64,000 bases of DNA, taken from Eledone cirrhosa (taxonomy: Eukaryota > Mollusca > Cephalopoda > Octopoda > Eledonidae). Below the pieces are notes generated by a model that saw only the letters and a list, made by a program, of their open reading frames with translations, did not search any database and had not been told where the DNA came from. The stretch covers positions 161,325,941 to 161,389,940 of the forward strand of contig OZ024743.1 of the NCBI GenBank assembly GCA_964016885.1, given 5' to 3'. A program made the translations under genes and the position numbers. Below are positions 21,385 to 32,480 of this stretch, in pieces; position 1 is the first letter of the stretch, and each line of letters opens with the position of its first letter.

Positions 21385-21520
21385 TGGATTGGCAGAATCA
21401 GTAGAGTTATATTTGAAGTTCAAATCTCACAGAGATTGACATTGATTTTCATCCATCAAGATAAATATAATATGTACCATTCAAGTGGTGGGGCTGCAAA
21501 ATCAAAATCATTATTTGTGT
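21385..21520 (+). mobile_element. Old tRNA-derived SINE
   Basis: GGATTGGCAGAATCAGTAGA head and B box AGTTCAAATCTC, with an internal deletion between them; body diverged. Confidence 0.65.
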
Positions 21521-21559
21521 TTATAGAATGACTCCCCTCTACCCCATTCCCATCACTGC

Positions 21560-21860
21560 CTTTCCAGCATGGATGAGACCTCAACTAGTACACAGTTACT
21601 GAAAAGTGGTAGTGTTGGTGCGAGGATAAAAAGCACCCAGTTCACCCTGTAAGCTGGTAGTACTGGTGCCACAATAAAAAAAAACCTAGTCCACAATAAT
21701 ATGCACCCACTACACATTGTAAAGTTGTTGGCATTAGGAACCATCTAGCTATAGTAACCATACCAAAAATGGAGTGTATGAGCAAGGCATGGTCATTTTT
21801 TTACCTAGCCTCAGAAGGTGATGATCTATCCCACCCATAGAAAATAGACATTTAATGGTA
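21560..21860 (+). mobile_element. Old LINE 3' tail (diverged family A-like)
   Basis: AAAAAGCACCCAGTTCACCC, GGTAGTACTGGTGCCACAAT, GTTGTTGGCATTAGGAACCA and GAGCAAGGCATGGTCA follow the order of the LINE 3' untranslated region, heavily mutated. Similar old tails lie at 46.9 and 53.6 kb. Confidence 0.6.
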
Positions 21861-21985
21861 ACAATGCTGAAATTAATTGAGACCTGTTTACCCTCCTAAA
21901 CTGATTACTGCTATTTCTCTTTTTAAGATTAATATCATACATGCATGTATGTATGCTTGCATGCAAGCTAGTAGGCATATATGAA

Positions 21986-22450
21986 TCATCATCATCATCA
22001 TCATCGTTTAACGTCTATCTTCCATGCCAACATGGGTTAGACTGGAATTGTCCCACTTGAGGCAAGATTGGTCAGGTGACCGTGTCTCACTCGTATAGGA
22101 CTGTATCTGGCAGGTTTTCTACGATTGGATGCCTTCCTAACATCAACCATATTTGCTGTGTGGACTGGGAGTCTTTTTACCATGTCTCCTACACGACCAC
22201 TTTACAGCGTGGACTGGGTGCTTTTTGTCGTGCCACCTACACAACCACTTTAGTATTGGTTGGATGTTCTGTGGTACCAACATAACTTTACTGAGAAAGG
22301 GTGGAAGTGGGAGGATGGAGTAGGGGTAGTGGGTTGGAGTGTATATTTGGTTAAGAGGTGCCTACTGACTGTCGGTTTAACTTTGTACATAAGGGAAGGC
22401 GGGTCATCTGTATTACTGCGTAGCGACAAAGGTCTTGATCCAGTGACATA
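21986..22450 (-). mobile_element. LINE family A 3'-tail insertion, minus strand
   Basis: Begins with (CAT)n at 21986-22003, then CGTTTAACGTC and GCCAACATGGGTTAGAC, and extends through the 3' untranslated region to GTAGCGACAAAGGTCTTGAT at about 22447, the end of the coding region in longer copies. 5' truncated. Confidence 0.88.
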
Positions 22451-23012
22451 TCTATATAGATATCTGTATACAGAAATATATATATAAATACCTATGTATG
22501 TATGCATATATACCTATATATTAATGGATATGTTTTATGTATAAGTATGCATGAACAGTCAAGCATTAACTGATTAAGCACTCAGTACAGTATAGATTAT
22601 ATAGAATACATATAGAGTGAACCTTTTCTTTCTGAAATAAAACACATATCTATATATATGTAGGCATCTATGCAAAGACATACACAAATACACACACTGC
22701 TGGGTTTTTATATGCATACAGTATATAGATGACATGACCAGCAATATGTGTATGATTACTATGACTGCTTCAAACGCTACTACTCCAATTGTTGCTCTTC
22801 ATTTTTACCTTATCCTTTTGCCACCACTTCAGAAAGAAGCCAATATTTTGTTAACTTCAAGCAGATTTATTGTAAACATAGAAAGGATTTTTTACAATTT
22901 CATTTATTTTTCCTTGTGTAATGTATACATTTTAGAAGTGTGTATTTTTGTGTTTATCTCTTTCACCAGTGATAAAGCAACAAAGCAGAGCATTAATATA
23001 GAAATTTATGTT
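22451..23012. other. Unassigned AT-rich stretch
   Basis: TA/CATA-rich up to 22.7 kb; no element recognised. Confidence 0.4.
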
Positions 23013-23966
23013 AGAGAATACAATACTAAATTCTTGAACAAATATATTTATTGGCTTACAATTGTTTCAGAAATCATCGGAATTCAGTTCATAAAAATGA
23101 AAATTATCGATTATATAATCGATAAGAGCAAATGATAATTTAACTGAACAAAGAAAGAAGAATTACCCTCTCTGCAAGAGAGGTTTATACAGAAACGATG
23201 CTCTCTTTACTATAGATACTTTTAACGCACGTAGAATTTAAATTCTTAAGAAACAATTGCATAGATTTTTTTTAAAGTATTGGTCTTTCAATCACTATCA
23301 AATCTAACCACAAAGTCGTTAATTTCCTAGATGCTATTTTGGACCTTGATACAGGTTTCTACTGGCCTTATCATAAACCCAGTGAGATCTTAACTTATAT
23401 TAATAGTCTTTCTGAAATCTATTGTAAAGTCTATTTCCCATAGAGTCTCTTGGCTCTCTGTGAATGAGGACATATTATACAGAATAGCATGGTACTACAA
23501 TGAGGCTCTTTCTATATCGATAAGATTTATTACCTACCTGCTGTTCAGCCTACCCATAGTGTACTCAAAAATAATATAATTGCACAGTGTATCATATTTA
23601 TGCCCCTTGCTATTTACACCTGCTTACTTCCTGTTTTATATTTCCTCCATTATTTAAACGGTTAACTTCTTTGGATTTAAAATGTATTGTAATTCTATTT
23701 CAATCCTTCCTATGTTAATTGGTAGGCTTTACTTTTTACATTTTATGTAGTCCCTATCTTCAGTGACATGTATTTTTGAATTTTATATTTATTTTCTTTG
23801 ATTCTGAAGATGAGATCATTTCTTTCTTTAGTTAAATTATCATTTGTTCTTATCGATTATATAATCGATAATTTTCATTTTTATGAACTGAATCCCGATA
23901 TGATTTCTGAAACAATTGTAAACCAATAAATATATTTGTTCAAGAATTCGGTATTGTATTCTCCAA
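23013..23966 (+). mobile_element. Penelope-like fragment bounded by inverted arms of about 150 bp
   Basis: Arms 23013-23160 and 23818-23966 are inverted copies: GAGAATACAATACTAAATTC... on the left corresponds to the complement of ...GAATTCGGTATTGTATTCTC on the right, and both contain the palindrome ATCGATTATATAATCGAT. Between them (about 23300-23480) is PLE RT text: VNFLDAILDLDTGFYWPYHK, then PSEILTYINSLSE. Some PLEs carry LTR-like repeats in inverted orientation, so the arms may be such repeats. A two-copy inverted insertion is the alternative. Confidence 0.7.
23300..23520 (+). pseudogene. PLE reverse transcriptase palm/thumb fragment
   Basis: One frame reads VNFLDAILDLDTGFYWPYHK and SEILTYINSLSE, matching VNFLDVNLDLQT...FHKPIEKLQYIHKDS of the 0.3-1.7 kb PLE. 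The next segment, in another frame, reads SHRVSWLSVNEDILYRIAWY and matches the following NxDIL-type motif. Frames are broken. Confidence 0.72.
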
Positions 23967-23972
23967 CCTTTA

Positions 23973-24550
<578 letters not shown>

Positions 24551-24909
24551 CACACACACACTCTGTGTATGAATGCATGTAAGCGAGATGGAAGCCCCCC
24601 TTCTACTCTGAGGGGTCATTGGCTCCATTAAGTACTGACTTGGTCTGTGATGATTCCTGAAGTGAGTGACAAGTAGGTGAAACATAGAAAAAATTGAAAG
24701 AGGAGGAGAATTGTGTTGGCACATAGAAGTGATAAACAGAAAAAAAAGGAAGACAAAGGGAGATTAGGGTTACAATAAGAGTCAAGATTAAATTACAAAT
24801 GATACAAAAATCACAGATGCATTTGATGCACTGCCAGCGAAAAGGGCAGTATTAGAACTGGGACAGCGGATGTGTTTGCAAGCATAAGTGACAGTATATG
24901 GGTCAGTTG
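24551..24909. other. Unassigned stretch
   Basis: Nothing recognised. It begins near the end of the family B relative and stops at the mariner fragment. Confidence 0.4.
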
Positions 24910-25390
24910 AAAGGTTCATAGGCTGATCAAGATACTCTCATGGAATGTGACCAAATGAGGTTTATTTTTCAACTTAGACCTCCTTGCGACCCACACACTT
25001 CTTCCATCAGTGTTGCAGTGCTTGGATCCCATTGGTGAAGAAGTTTTCATCCTGTTGGTCAAAATGTCATCAACAGCAGATATGGGATTATCACTGTGAT
25101 ATTGGTTCCCAGCCAAGTGTTTTTTCATGGGGAACAGATGATAGTCAGATGACGCCAAATCAGGAGAATAAAGAGGCTGATCAACCTGTTCAAAGCCACA
25201 GCTATGCACAGCAACCATTGAAAGCAAGGACCTGTGTGTTGGAGCATTGTCCTGATGAAACAAGATCCCTTTTGTCAGTTTTCCTGGGTATTTGTTCTTT
25301 CAACCCCCAAAACTGAGACCATCACCTTCCCTGCAGAATAAACAACCTTGACCTTCTTTGGAGAAGAGGAGGAGAGGTGTTCCCCTACAA
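24910..25390 (-). pseudogene. mariner transposase C-terminal half (DD34D)
   Basis: Minus strand: SSPKKVKVVYSAGKVMVSVL near 25310-25375, then in the frame 24916-25263 FHQDNAPTHRSLL, GFEQVDQPLYSPDLASSDYH and LFPMKKHLAGNQYHSDN. The aspartates of HQDNAP and SSDYH are 34 residues apart, the mariner signature. The first catalytic aspartate and the N-terminal helix-turn-helix domain are absent, and terminal inverted repeats were not found. A truncated fossil of a cut-and-paste transposase. Confidence 0.9.
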
Positions 25391-25404
25391 GGATTTTGTC
25401 TCTT

Positions 25405-26412
25405 TATCTCTGAACTTTTTCCATCCCATTCTCACTCTCGCTACCATATATCTGACACATCTACCCCCACAGCTTATTTAGTCACCTAGGTAGCAGAAGC
25501 TGTCAACTGCTTCTATAAAACCTTCCAAGAATTTGATAGTACTTGCTTCCTGTGAATGTTTGTTACTTACTGCACCTGTGCAATGGCCACAAGTAAAACT
25601 TACTTTCTTAGATAAACTACCTGAGATCCCACTACACCTCTTGTATACCCATAGCTTGCATTTGGGACAGAGTACAGAATTTCTACCCACCACTTTCTTA
25701 CACATTGAGTAGGGCTATTTCCCTGGTGGGATCAGGGCCCTATTTTCCTTTCTACTTACTAGAACTTTGGTCTTTGCCAAGTTGACTTTAAGGCCTTTTG
25801 ATTCCAGGATATGCTTCCAGGAGAAAAATAATTTTCTGGTTCTGTTACAAATTTAGCTAAGAGAGTTAGATCATCAACATACAGGAGTTCCCAAGGGCAT
25901 CCTGTTTTAAACTCTTCTGTTATAGACTGTAGGACGATAATAAACAGGAGAGTGCTTAGGACGGAAACTTGGTGGGCCCCAACTTACACACTAAACTCCT
26001 CACTATAGTCATTATTAACTTTAACCTTACTGACAGCACCTCTGTACATGGCTTGTCCCACCCTCACTAGCCACTCTTCTATACCTAGTTTCCTAATTGC
26101 TCAGCAGATTACAGAATGGGGATCCCTGTCAAAAGCTTTTTCTTGGTCGACAAATGCTAAGTAAAGGGGTTTGATCTTAGTTAGGTACTTCTGCAGTTGC
26201 CTCACAAGAAAGAGAGCATCCATGGTACTTTTTCCTGACACAAAATCAAACTGCATCTCATCTAAGTAAATTTGATCCCTAATCAGTTGTACAATGACTC
26301 TTTCTGTACCCTTCATGACCTGGTCCATCAGTTTGATGCCTCAATAGTTTCCCTCTGTCTAGTGCATCACCTTTGCCCTTGTAGCAGGTGACAATGACGC
26401 TGCTATGCCATT
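25405..26412 (-). pseudogene. LINE family A fragment: RT and PHD-like finger
   Basis: Minus strand from 26412: DQVMKGTERVIVQLIRDQIY and DEMQFDFVSGKSTMDALF, motif A LAFVDQEKAFDRDPH, a degenerate motif B (AHQVSVLSTLLF), an intact LLYVDDLTLL box (about 25870-25895), then the finger MCKKVVGRNSVLCPKCKLW, VYKRCSG with the histidine replaced by tyrosine. Several stops and frameshifts. The finger ends about 15 bp from the mariner fragment, so one element may have broken the other. Confidence 0.88.
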
Positions 26413-26699
26413 AATTCTTGCTGTGTCACTAGCTGTTGTAACTCTTGAGCATTAATGTCAATGTATGTTGTTTAATCACTCCTGTCTTTCAGATAAAGTC
26501 ATTTTGATAATTTCCTGATCTTGATCTTTTATCCATTCTGATATCACCTCTTGTGTTTTGCTTTTATCAATTTTCATCATCCTTGCATTTATTGTTCATT
26601 GCACAACCAAGTGCCACTCTGTGTACCTTTGGTTTGTGTAGTATATTTTTTTCGCTTGTTTTTCTATTACCTTGAAAGTACCCTATGTAATATGTGTGC
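26413..26699. other. Unassigned AT-rich stretch
   Basis: Nothing recognised. Confidence 0.4.
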
Positions 26700-27003
26700 A
26701 ATGCCTAGCAGGGCTATTTTCTGTATACTGTATATAAGAGGAATCAGATGTGGTGTTGAAGAAAGAAAACTAGTTTGGAATGCAATGCATATGGACGAGG
26801 AATACTGAGTGAAAAAATGCCAGGTGATGCAGTGGAAGAAAGCTACAATAGAGAAAGACCCGAGAAATATCTATGCAGGGGTGGTTAGCGCTGATCTCAT
26901 AACACTGAACCTTACAGAGGAGATGAGAAAGAATGCTGCAAGCAGAGGGAAGCTGTCCAACCAATGCAAGGATAGAAGAGCAGATGTAAAATGATGATGA
27001 TTT
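26700..27003 (+). mobile_element. LINE 3' end (family A-related, subtype A2)
   Basis: Reads RGIRCGVEERKLVWNAMHMD, a decayed RLxWYGHVxRM region, then VVSADLITLNLTEEMRKNAA, and ends GATGTAAAATGATGATGA. The closest relative in the window is 62163-62506 (VVRADLRSLKLTREMTKDRD), so it belongs to the A2 subtype rather than the LTHLHL subtype. Confidence 0.72.
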
Positions 27004-27309
27004 TGTAATATCTCCAACACACTTGTTATGGTGATTGTTTTCAATCCCAACATTCCTGTGATTTCCCTTTCACAACTACATATTTGGATAATTTGTCTTG
27101 TTATCGTAGAGATTATAATTATTTTCTTGAATCTTGTGGCAGATGCTGTGGTGTAGCAATTAGTCCCTGATGAATACTGTATTCCTCATTTGAACAATAT
27201 CATTTTGTTTTGATTGGTCATGTCGTCCTTTAAACATATTAGGTCTTATTCATACATATAAAATCGTTCTTCGATCAGCACCTTCAAATATTGTGGAATA
27301 ATAATTATT

Positions 27310-27720
27310 CAATATGTGTGTGGCTTAGTGGTTAGGGTGTTTGGCTCGTGATTCTAAGGCCATGAGTTCAATTCCTTGACTGGGAGGCACATTGTGTCCT
27401 TAAGCAAGACACTTTATTTCACATTGATGCAGTGCACTCATTTTGAAAAAATGAGTGTAGTGACACTAGTGCCAAGCTGTATCGACCTTTGCCTTTTCCT
27501 TGGACAGCATTGGTCCACACAGCTGGCAAAAGTGAGTTGTACCTGTACTTCAAGGAGCCAACCATGCCACACATTGTACCTCACTGAATCTCTGGGAATC
27601 ATGTGAAGTGTGCACGTATCTGAGGAATACTCAGCCACATACATGTTAATTTCATGTGCTGGCAGTTTTGTTGATTGAATGAACAGGAGTACTCATTGAC
27701 ATAAACTACAGACAGCCAGA
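27310..27720 (+). mobile_element. Second tRNA-derived SINE family (about 400 bp)
   Basis: tRNA-like head GTGTGGCTTAGTGGTTAGGG (A box) and GAGTTCAATTCC (B box), then CAAGACACTTTATTTCACAT and a long body with GAGTTGTACCTGTACTTCAA and ATGTTAATTTCATG. The copy at 37.16-37.45 kb has the same order. Not related to the GGATTGGCAG family beyond tRNA ancestry. Confidence 0.75.
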
Positions 27721-27957
27721 AGTATTCACTTGACTGAGTCAACTTCCAGGCTTTGAACTACATCATTTGTGTTGTTAATGGAGAAAGACATGGCTGTTGC
27801 CACTACTATATCCTCCTACTACTATAAATCTAAAGCTTTATATAATAAGTTGTTATTTTGGTATTATGTCTTGAGATGGTTAAGTTGATAAGTTGGAGAA
27901 CTAGTTGCTCATAAAGATTATAATATATTATTATATTACCATTATATTATTTTGTTA

Positions 27958-28200
27958 AGGTTCATTACCTAGTAGTTATGGTGTTGGACTTACAATCACA
28001 ATGTTGTGGGTTCAGTTCCTGAACCAGGTTGTGTGTAGTGTTCTTGAATAAAATGCTTCATTTTATGTTGCTCCAGTATACTCAGCTGAACATGAGTACT
28101 AGCAGTAGCTGGAAGTTCAATCTTGTGATGGACTTGTGTCCTCTCAGTGGAGAGTCTTGTACTCTCAGTCGTTTAATGTCAAAGAAACTGGGATAAGCAC
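27958..28200 (+). mobile_element. Third tRNA-like SINE
   Basis: Head CATTACCTAGTAGTTATGGT, then GTGGGTTCAGTTCC (B box), then TGAATAAAATGCTTCATTTT. Resembles a Val/Met-type tRNA start followed by a SINE body. Partial relative at 54353-54445. Confidence 0.6.
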
Positions 28201-28659
28201 TGCTTAATGAACCTCCAGGCTTAAGTCAGACAGTAGACTTTAGATTATATTATCTATATTTCATGAAGTTTATATTACATTGTCATATCCTCAAGTTGTT
28301 GGGTACAAGATCATCTGGGAATGTTATTTGTGATAGACCTGTATCCTAAACTGAGGTAAATTTATATCCATCCAATTAACACCATGAAAACAGAACCAAG
28401 CATTAATTCTTAAAATGGTTTGTCTAGCTTATATTCATATTACTTTTGCATAAGAAGATTCAATCTGATATCTGTAAGCTGTTATCGCCAGCCATAATTC
28501 TTCTTGGATACTGACTTAAACAGCCTAATTTTAATAACATAGGTGTATTGCGTTTGATTTACAACTGAATCAGTAGCTCATGTTACATTTACTAGTCAAC
28601 ACACTGCTGCGAGGGCTAAAGAAATGATGATAAATATTTGTAAACTTTCATGCGTCAAT
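28201..28659. other. Unassigned AT-rich stretch
   Basis: Nothing recognised. Confidence 0.4.
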
Positions 28660-29580
28660 TTGATTACTTATTCTTTGTATATTTGAAGTGGAAATTTTAG
28701 ATAGGTATGATGTGGTATGATAAGGATGGGGGTGTTTTGGAGTAGTTAGTAATTGCTGGGTATCTTTGAAAGACAGTGGTGGCTATTTGTTGTAGTAGTT
28801 GTGGCTGTGTTTATTTGTGATACTTAGCAGTGTTTTTTTTTTCTTGAGGTTTAGGTCTGATGGAAGGTGCAATACACATGGCTTTTACTGCTATACCCAA
28901 AATACCTGGCTTCCCAATTAATACTAGCAGTAGTGGTTGTTGTTCTTTTTAGTTTGTTGAGGAGACGGAGGCTATGATTTCCTAGAATGATGAGATTGAT
29001 GCCATTAATATTTCTTTTAAACAGTTGAAAGTCAACAACTGCAGGGTGTGGGGGGGGGGGGGGGGGGGGGCATGTGCAAGAAGGGAATTCCGGGCAACCA
29101 GCATTTTGAGAAGGATGAGCTTGGTATAGTGGTTAATGTGGTGCTTGAGGGCTGAGGATAACAGTGATATGAAAAAATAGTGAATTGGAAGTGCTTAAGT
29201 GGAGATTGTACGTGATCAGCCTATTTCAAGGAGCAGAGTAAAGGCAAAAGGATGAGACATCACATTTGTGGATGTGATGTTGGAGTATGTTTGTGAATAA
29301 CTTCATGCTAATCAATGAAGTGGCTTTTCTTTGGACACGATCCATGATGTCGGTGTGTATAATAACAGCACTATACCAGATATGAGAGGGGACTACACTG
29401 TAGGTCTCACCTACAGTATGTAGGATGTTTGAAGTTGTTGGGAGCTAAAGTATTTTCTGGTTTTGAAGAAAAAGGCCAGCATTTGTAATGTAATCTTTAC
29501 TATGTTGAGGATGTGTATTCATCACAAGAAATTCTCAGCTGAACATTTAAAGCAACTATGAGTGTTCTAGTTGCATGCTA
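28660..29580 (-). pseudogene. Jockey/CR1-like LINE C-terminal remnant
   Basis: Minus strand near 29.40-29.20 kb reads IHTDIMDRVQRKATSLISMK, then HKCDVSSFCLYSA, the order seen after the RT in CR1/Jockey-type LINEs (LD-xxQ-KA-LI then HRR-V-SL-LFYRY). Upstream text SVVPSHIWYSAV fits the S-xxIW-GA motif. The rest is too decayed to read. Similar to the remnant at 39.33-39.96 kb. Confidence 0.5.
29050..29070. repeat. Poly-G run of 21
   Basis: Twenty-one consecutive G on the plus strand inside the LINE relic; possible G-quadruplex, and prone to assembly error in length. Confidence 0.95.
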
Positions 29581-29584
29581 ATCA

Positions 29585-30325
29585 TGTAATTGTTTAGCTT
29601 CAAATCAAGCCAACTCAAGCAGATCTAGGATCAAAGGTATTCCAAATATATCATCCCATGTTTTAAAGGGTATCAAGGACTACATTCTCAAATTTGTGTG
29701 TATGGTTTTAAGCATAGTATGTCTAACAGTATATTATACAATATTTTGAGACAGTGGAGTATGACTTAAGAGTGCTTTGACTGCTATTATTAGCAGCTTG
29801 AGTCACCATCAAGAGGTTTTGAGGTGGTTAGTAGTGTTGGTGGCAATGGCTATGGTGGTGTGTGCCTATGATGATTATTGTTATTGGTGTTTGTTCTCAG
29901 GTCAGCCTTGATCAAACAGATATAATCAAATGCACTTTAACATTTTGTATATTTAGGACTGCATTATACAATGTCTTTCTTGTTTTAAGACTGTAAAGTA
30001 TGATTTGTAAGAATTTGGTTGCTATTTATAACAGGTGGTTGCTGTTATTATTGTTTAACCCCAGTTCAGCCCTGAATTAGCAGATCTGTAAGCGAAGGTA
30101 TTCCAACTATGACTGTGCTGTCAATGTTTAGACACAGTGTAATCCAAATTGACCTCTTTGATAAGATGGCAACTATTGATATGAGGGAGGTTTGGCTGCT
30201 ATTTCCAGCCAGTCAAGCGACCATAAAGAGGCTTTCTCTTTTAACTTCTAATTCTTTTTATTGTGGAGATAGCGGTGATGGTATTAGTGGGTGTGATAGT
30301 TATCAGCTGAAACAAAATACTACTT
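29585..30325 (+). repeat. Dispersed repeat R1, three tandem-like diverged copies
   Basis: Copies start about 29590, 29887 and 30045. Each carries the order TGTTTAxCxxCAxxTCAxxCxT, then GATCAAAGGTATTCCAA, GACACAGTGTAAT-type words, and finally ATCAAGAGG or ATAAAGAGG. They differ from each other considerably, so they are independent insertions or an old tandem. Confidence 0.6.
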
Positions 30326-30385
30326 AAAATTTTGCAGTAATCTATAGATATCAACTAAAATGTTTTTCTATGAATCCTATATCAA

Positions 30386-30836
30386 TGTTGTCATCATCAT
30401 CATCATCATCATCATCATCACCAATTAACGTCCATTTCCCACGCTAGCATGGGTTAGACAAGTTGCCCAATTATGAGACAAGTCGGGCCTGATGCTCATA
30501 CAGGACTGGTTTTGGCTTGGTTTCTATGGCTGGAGGCTCTACCTAACGCCAACCACATTTACAGTGTCTGTTGGACGCTTTTTGTCATGACATCTACATG
30601 AACATTTTACTGTGTGGGCTGAGCACATTTTGCCACATTGCCTACTTTACAGTGTGGGGGGATTGGGGTGGTAGATCTAGGAGGTGTGTGTGAGGGGGAC
30701 AGGGTGTTCAGGCATGGGTGGAATGTTAGGACAGGGGAGGTGTAAGAGGAAGAAGAACATGGACGGGGGAGGATTGTTAGGACATGGAGGTGTATGGAAG
30801 GGGATGGGGAAGTAGTGCATACAAGATGTATGCTTC
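30386..30836 (-). mobile_element. LINE family A 3'-tail insertion, minus strand
   Basis: Starts (CAT)n at 30387-30419, then ACGTCCATTTCCCACGC, TAGCATGGGTTAGACAAG, ACAGTGTCTGTTGGACGC, and ends with GATGTATGCTTCAACC, the point also reached at about 2580. More decayed than the 22 kb copy and with a G-rich insertion near 30.66-30.81 kb. Confidence 0.82.
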
Positions 30837-31359
30837 AACCTATGCACATGGGATTATTTATTGTATTTTTCTTCAATATTGATTATTTATTTCCCATGTG
30901 TAAGTTTGTGTAGGGTAGCTGTACAAATGTAAATATTTGGATAAATATTAAGAGCTTTCATTTTTTTTTTTAGCTAAATGCAAAAATGTTTCTAATAGTC
31001 TCCTCATCGAGGTACCAGATCAAACATTCCATTCCCATCTTTTCCATTACCATCTCTTCCCCAATTTTCTACACTCTTCAAATACATACTTAAAATGAAG
31101 CAATCTGATTCCCTTTTGATCATAGAGTTTTCCAATTGTTTATAGAAAATATCTTTCCTCTGTTTAGGTATGATATCATCACCATTATCATCATGTATAA
31201 TTTTACTACCTTGCATTCATTCATTCCAAGCTTGTATAGGTGGAATGGTTTATTTTGAAATGTACCCTACTGCTAACATCTAAACAATAAAGTAAGGAGT
31301 GGCACATGCTTTCTAGAGTGTTGAGAGGCAAAACAATGTATGTTCTAGAAAAGTTTAAA
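30837..31359. other. Unassigned AT-rich stretch
   Basis: Nothing recognised. Confidence 0.4.
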
Positions 31360-31367
31360 CACACATG

Positions 31368-31669
31368 CAGGGCCGGATTTAGACCTTGAGGGGCCCGGGG
31401 TACTTCAAGTTTGGGGGGCCCCTCATACACATAAATTACAATACACAGCAAAACTCCAATTTTACATATTAACGTCAGCTTGGCACACGTAATGGGAATT
31501 GAAAAGTTATACATACAGGTATTAGATTTTTTAAAATCTAACCATCCTATAACGAAAAATCCCAGCAAATGGCACAAATAAGTTCCTACGGCAGTCACTG
31601 GTTGGGTCCCCCACTGCAGGAGGCCCGGAACAATTGCCCCCTTTACCCACCCCATTAAATACGACCATG
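31368..31669 (+). mobile_element. hAT-like MITE with 8-bp target duplication
   Basis: Starts CAGGGCCGGATTTAGACC and ends ATTAAATACGACCATG, a mutated inverse of the start. Flanks are CACACATG (31360-31367) and CCCACATG (31670-31677), an 8-bp duplication with one mismatch. CAGGG-type ends plus 8-bp duplications are hAT hallmarks. No transposase, about 300 bp. The interior repeats GGGGCCC words near both ends. Confidence 0.75.
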
Positions 31670-31677
31670 CCCACATG

Positions 31678-31935
31678 AGAGAAAGAAACTTTCAATGAGG
31701 ATGTAATTTAAAAACCTTTTATTTTTTGCTAATGCAGACCTCAGAAGTCTCATAAAATCTAATATTTAACTTTGATTTTCTGCCATTTCTTTGTCAAACA
31801 AAGCTGTCATTTGAATTTTAGTCCAGAAACCAATGTCTTGCAAGTGAAATTTGGTAGACGGAAACTGTGCAGAAACCCTTCATATGTGTGCATGCATTTG
31901 TTATTGTCTTCACAGCAATACATAGGCGACATTAT
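31678..31935. other. Unassigned stretch
   Basis: Nothing recognised before the SINE chain. Confidence 0.4.
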
Positions 31936-32080
31936 TTTCCAGCATAGTTACGTCCCTTTACGATCTGAGTTCAAATCCCGCCGAGGTTGACTATGCCTTT
32001 TATCCTTACGGGGTCGATAAAATAAAGTACCAGTAATGCACTGGGTTATTGCTGGCCTTGTGCCTAACGTAGAAACAATT
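31936..32080 (+). mobile_element. SINE chain unit 1 (5' truncated, short type)
   Basis: Starts TTTTCCAGCATAGTTACG, B box and body intact, ends AGAAACAATT and is followed by ATTATTTCTATACTATA at 32078-32094. Confidence 0.9.
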
Positions 32081-32094
32081 ATTTCTATACTATA

Positions 32095-32276
32095 CATGCT
32101 TTGTAGCATAGAGTTACGGCCCTTTATGATCTGAGTTCAAATCCCGCCGAGGTTAACTTTACCTTTAATCCTTACAGGGTCGATAAAATAAAGTACCAGT
32201 CACGCACTGGGGTCGATTTAATCGACTTTCCCTTTCCCCCAAATTTGCTAGCCTTGTGTCTATATAAGAAACCATT
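32095..32276 (+). mobile_element. SINE chain unit 2 (long type)
   Basis: 5' truncated (starts CATGCTTTGTAGCATAG). Carries the extra segment GTCGATTTAATCGAC and TTTCCCTTTCCCCCAAAT before the tail, and CTATATAAGAAACCATT instead of AAAGTAGAAACAATT. Followed again by ATTATTTCTATACTATA at 32274-32290. Confidence 0.9.
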
Positions 32277-32293
32277 ATTTCTATACTATATAA

Positions 32294-32480
32294 TGGTGGA
32301 TTGGCAGTATCGGTAGAGGGTCGGACGATATGCTTTGACGCATAGAGTTACGGATCTTTCCATTCTGAGTTCAAATCCCGCCGAGGTCAACTTTGCCTTT
32401 CATCCTTACGGGGTCGATAAAATAAAGTACCAGTAATGTACTGGATAATTGCTGGCCTTGTGCCAAAAGTAGAAACAATT
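32294..32480 (+). mobile_element. SINE chain unit 3 (full length, short type)
   Basis: GGTGGATTGGCAGTATCGG head through AGAAACAATT; followed a third time by ATTATTTCTATACTATA at 32478-32494. Confidence 0.93.

Noticed and set aside
22734..23135. 133-codon plus-strand frame as a gene
   Set aside because: Its C-terminal third is the left inverted arm of the PLE-related structure and reappears translated in the right arm; no domain recognised in the rest.
23160..23818. LTR retrotransposon between the arms at 23.0 and 23.9 kb
   Set aside because: The arms are inverted rather than direct repeats, and the internal text is PLE-type RT without gag, protease or integrase.
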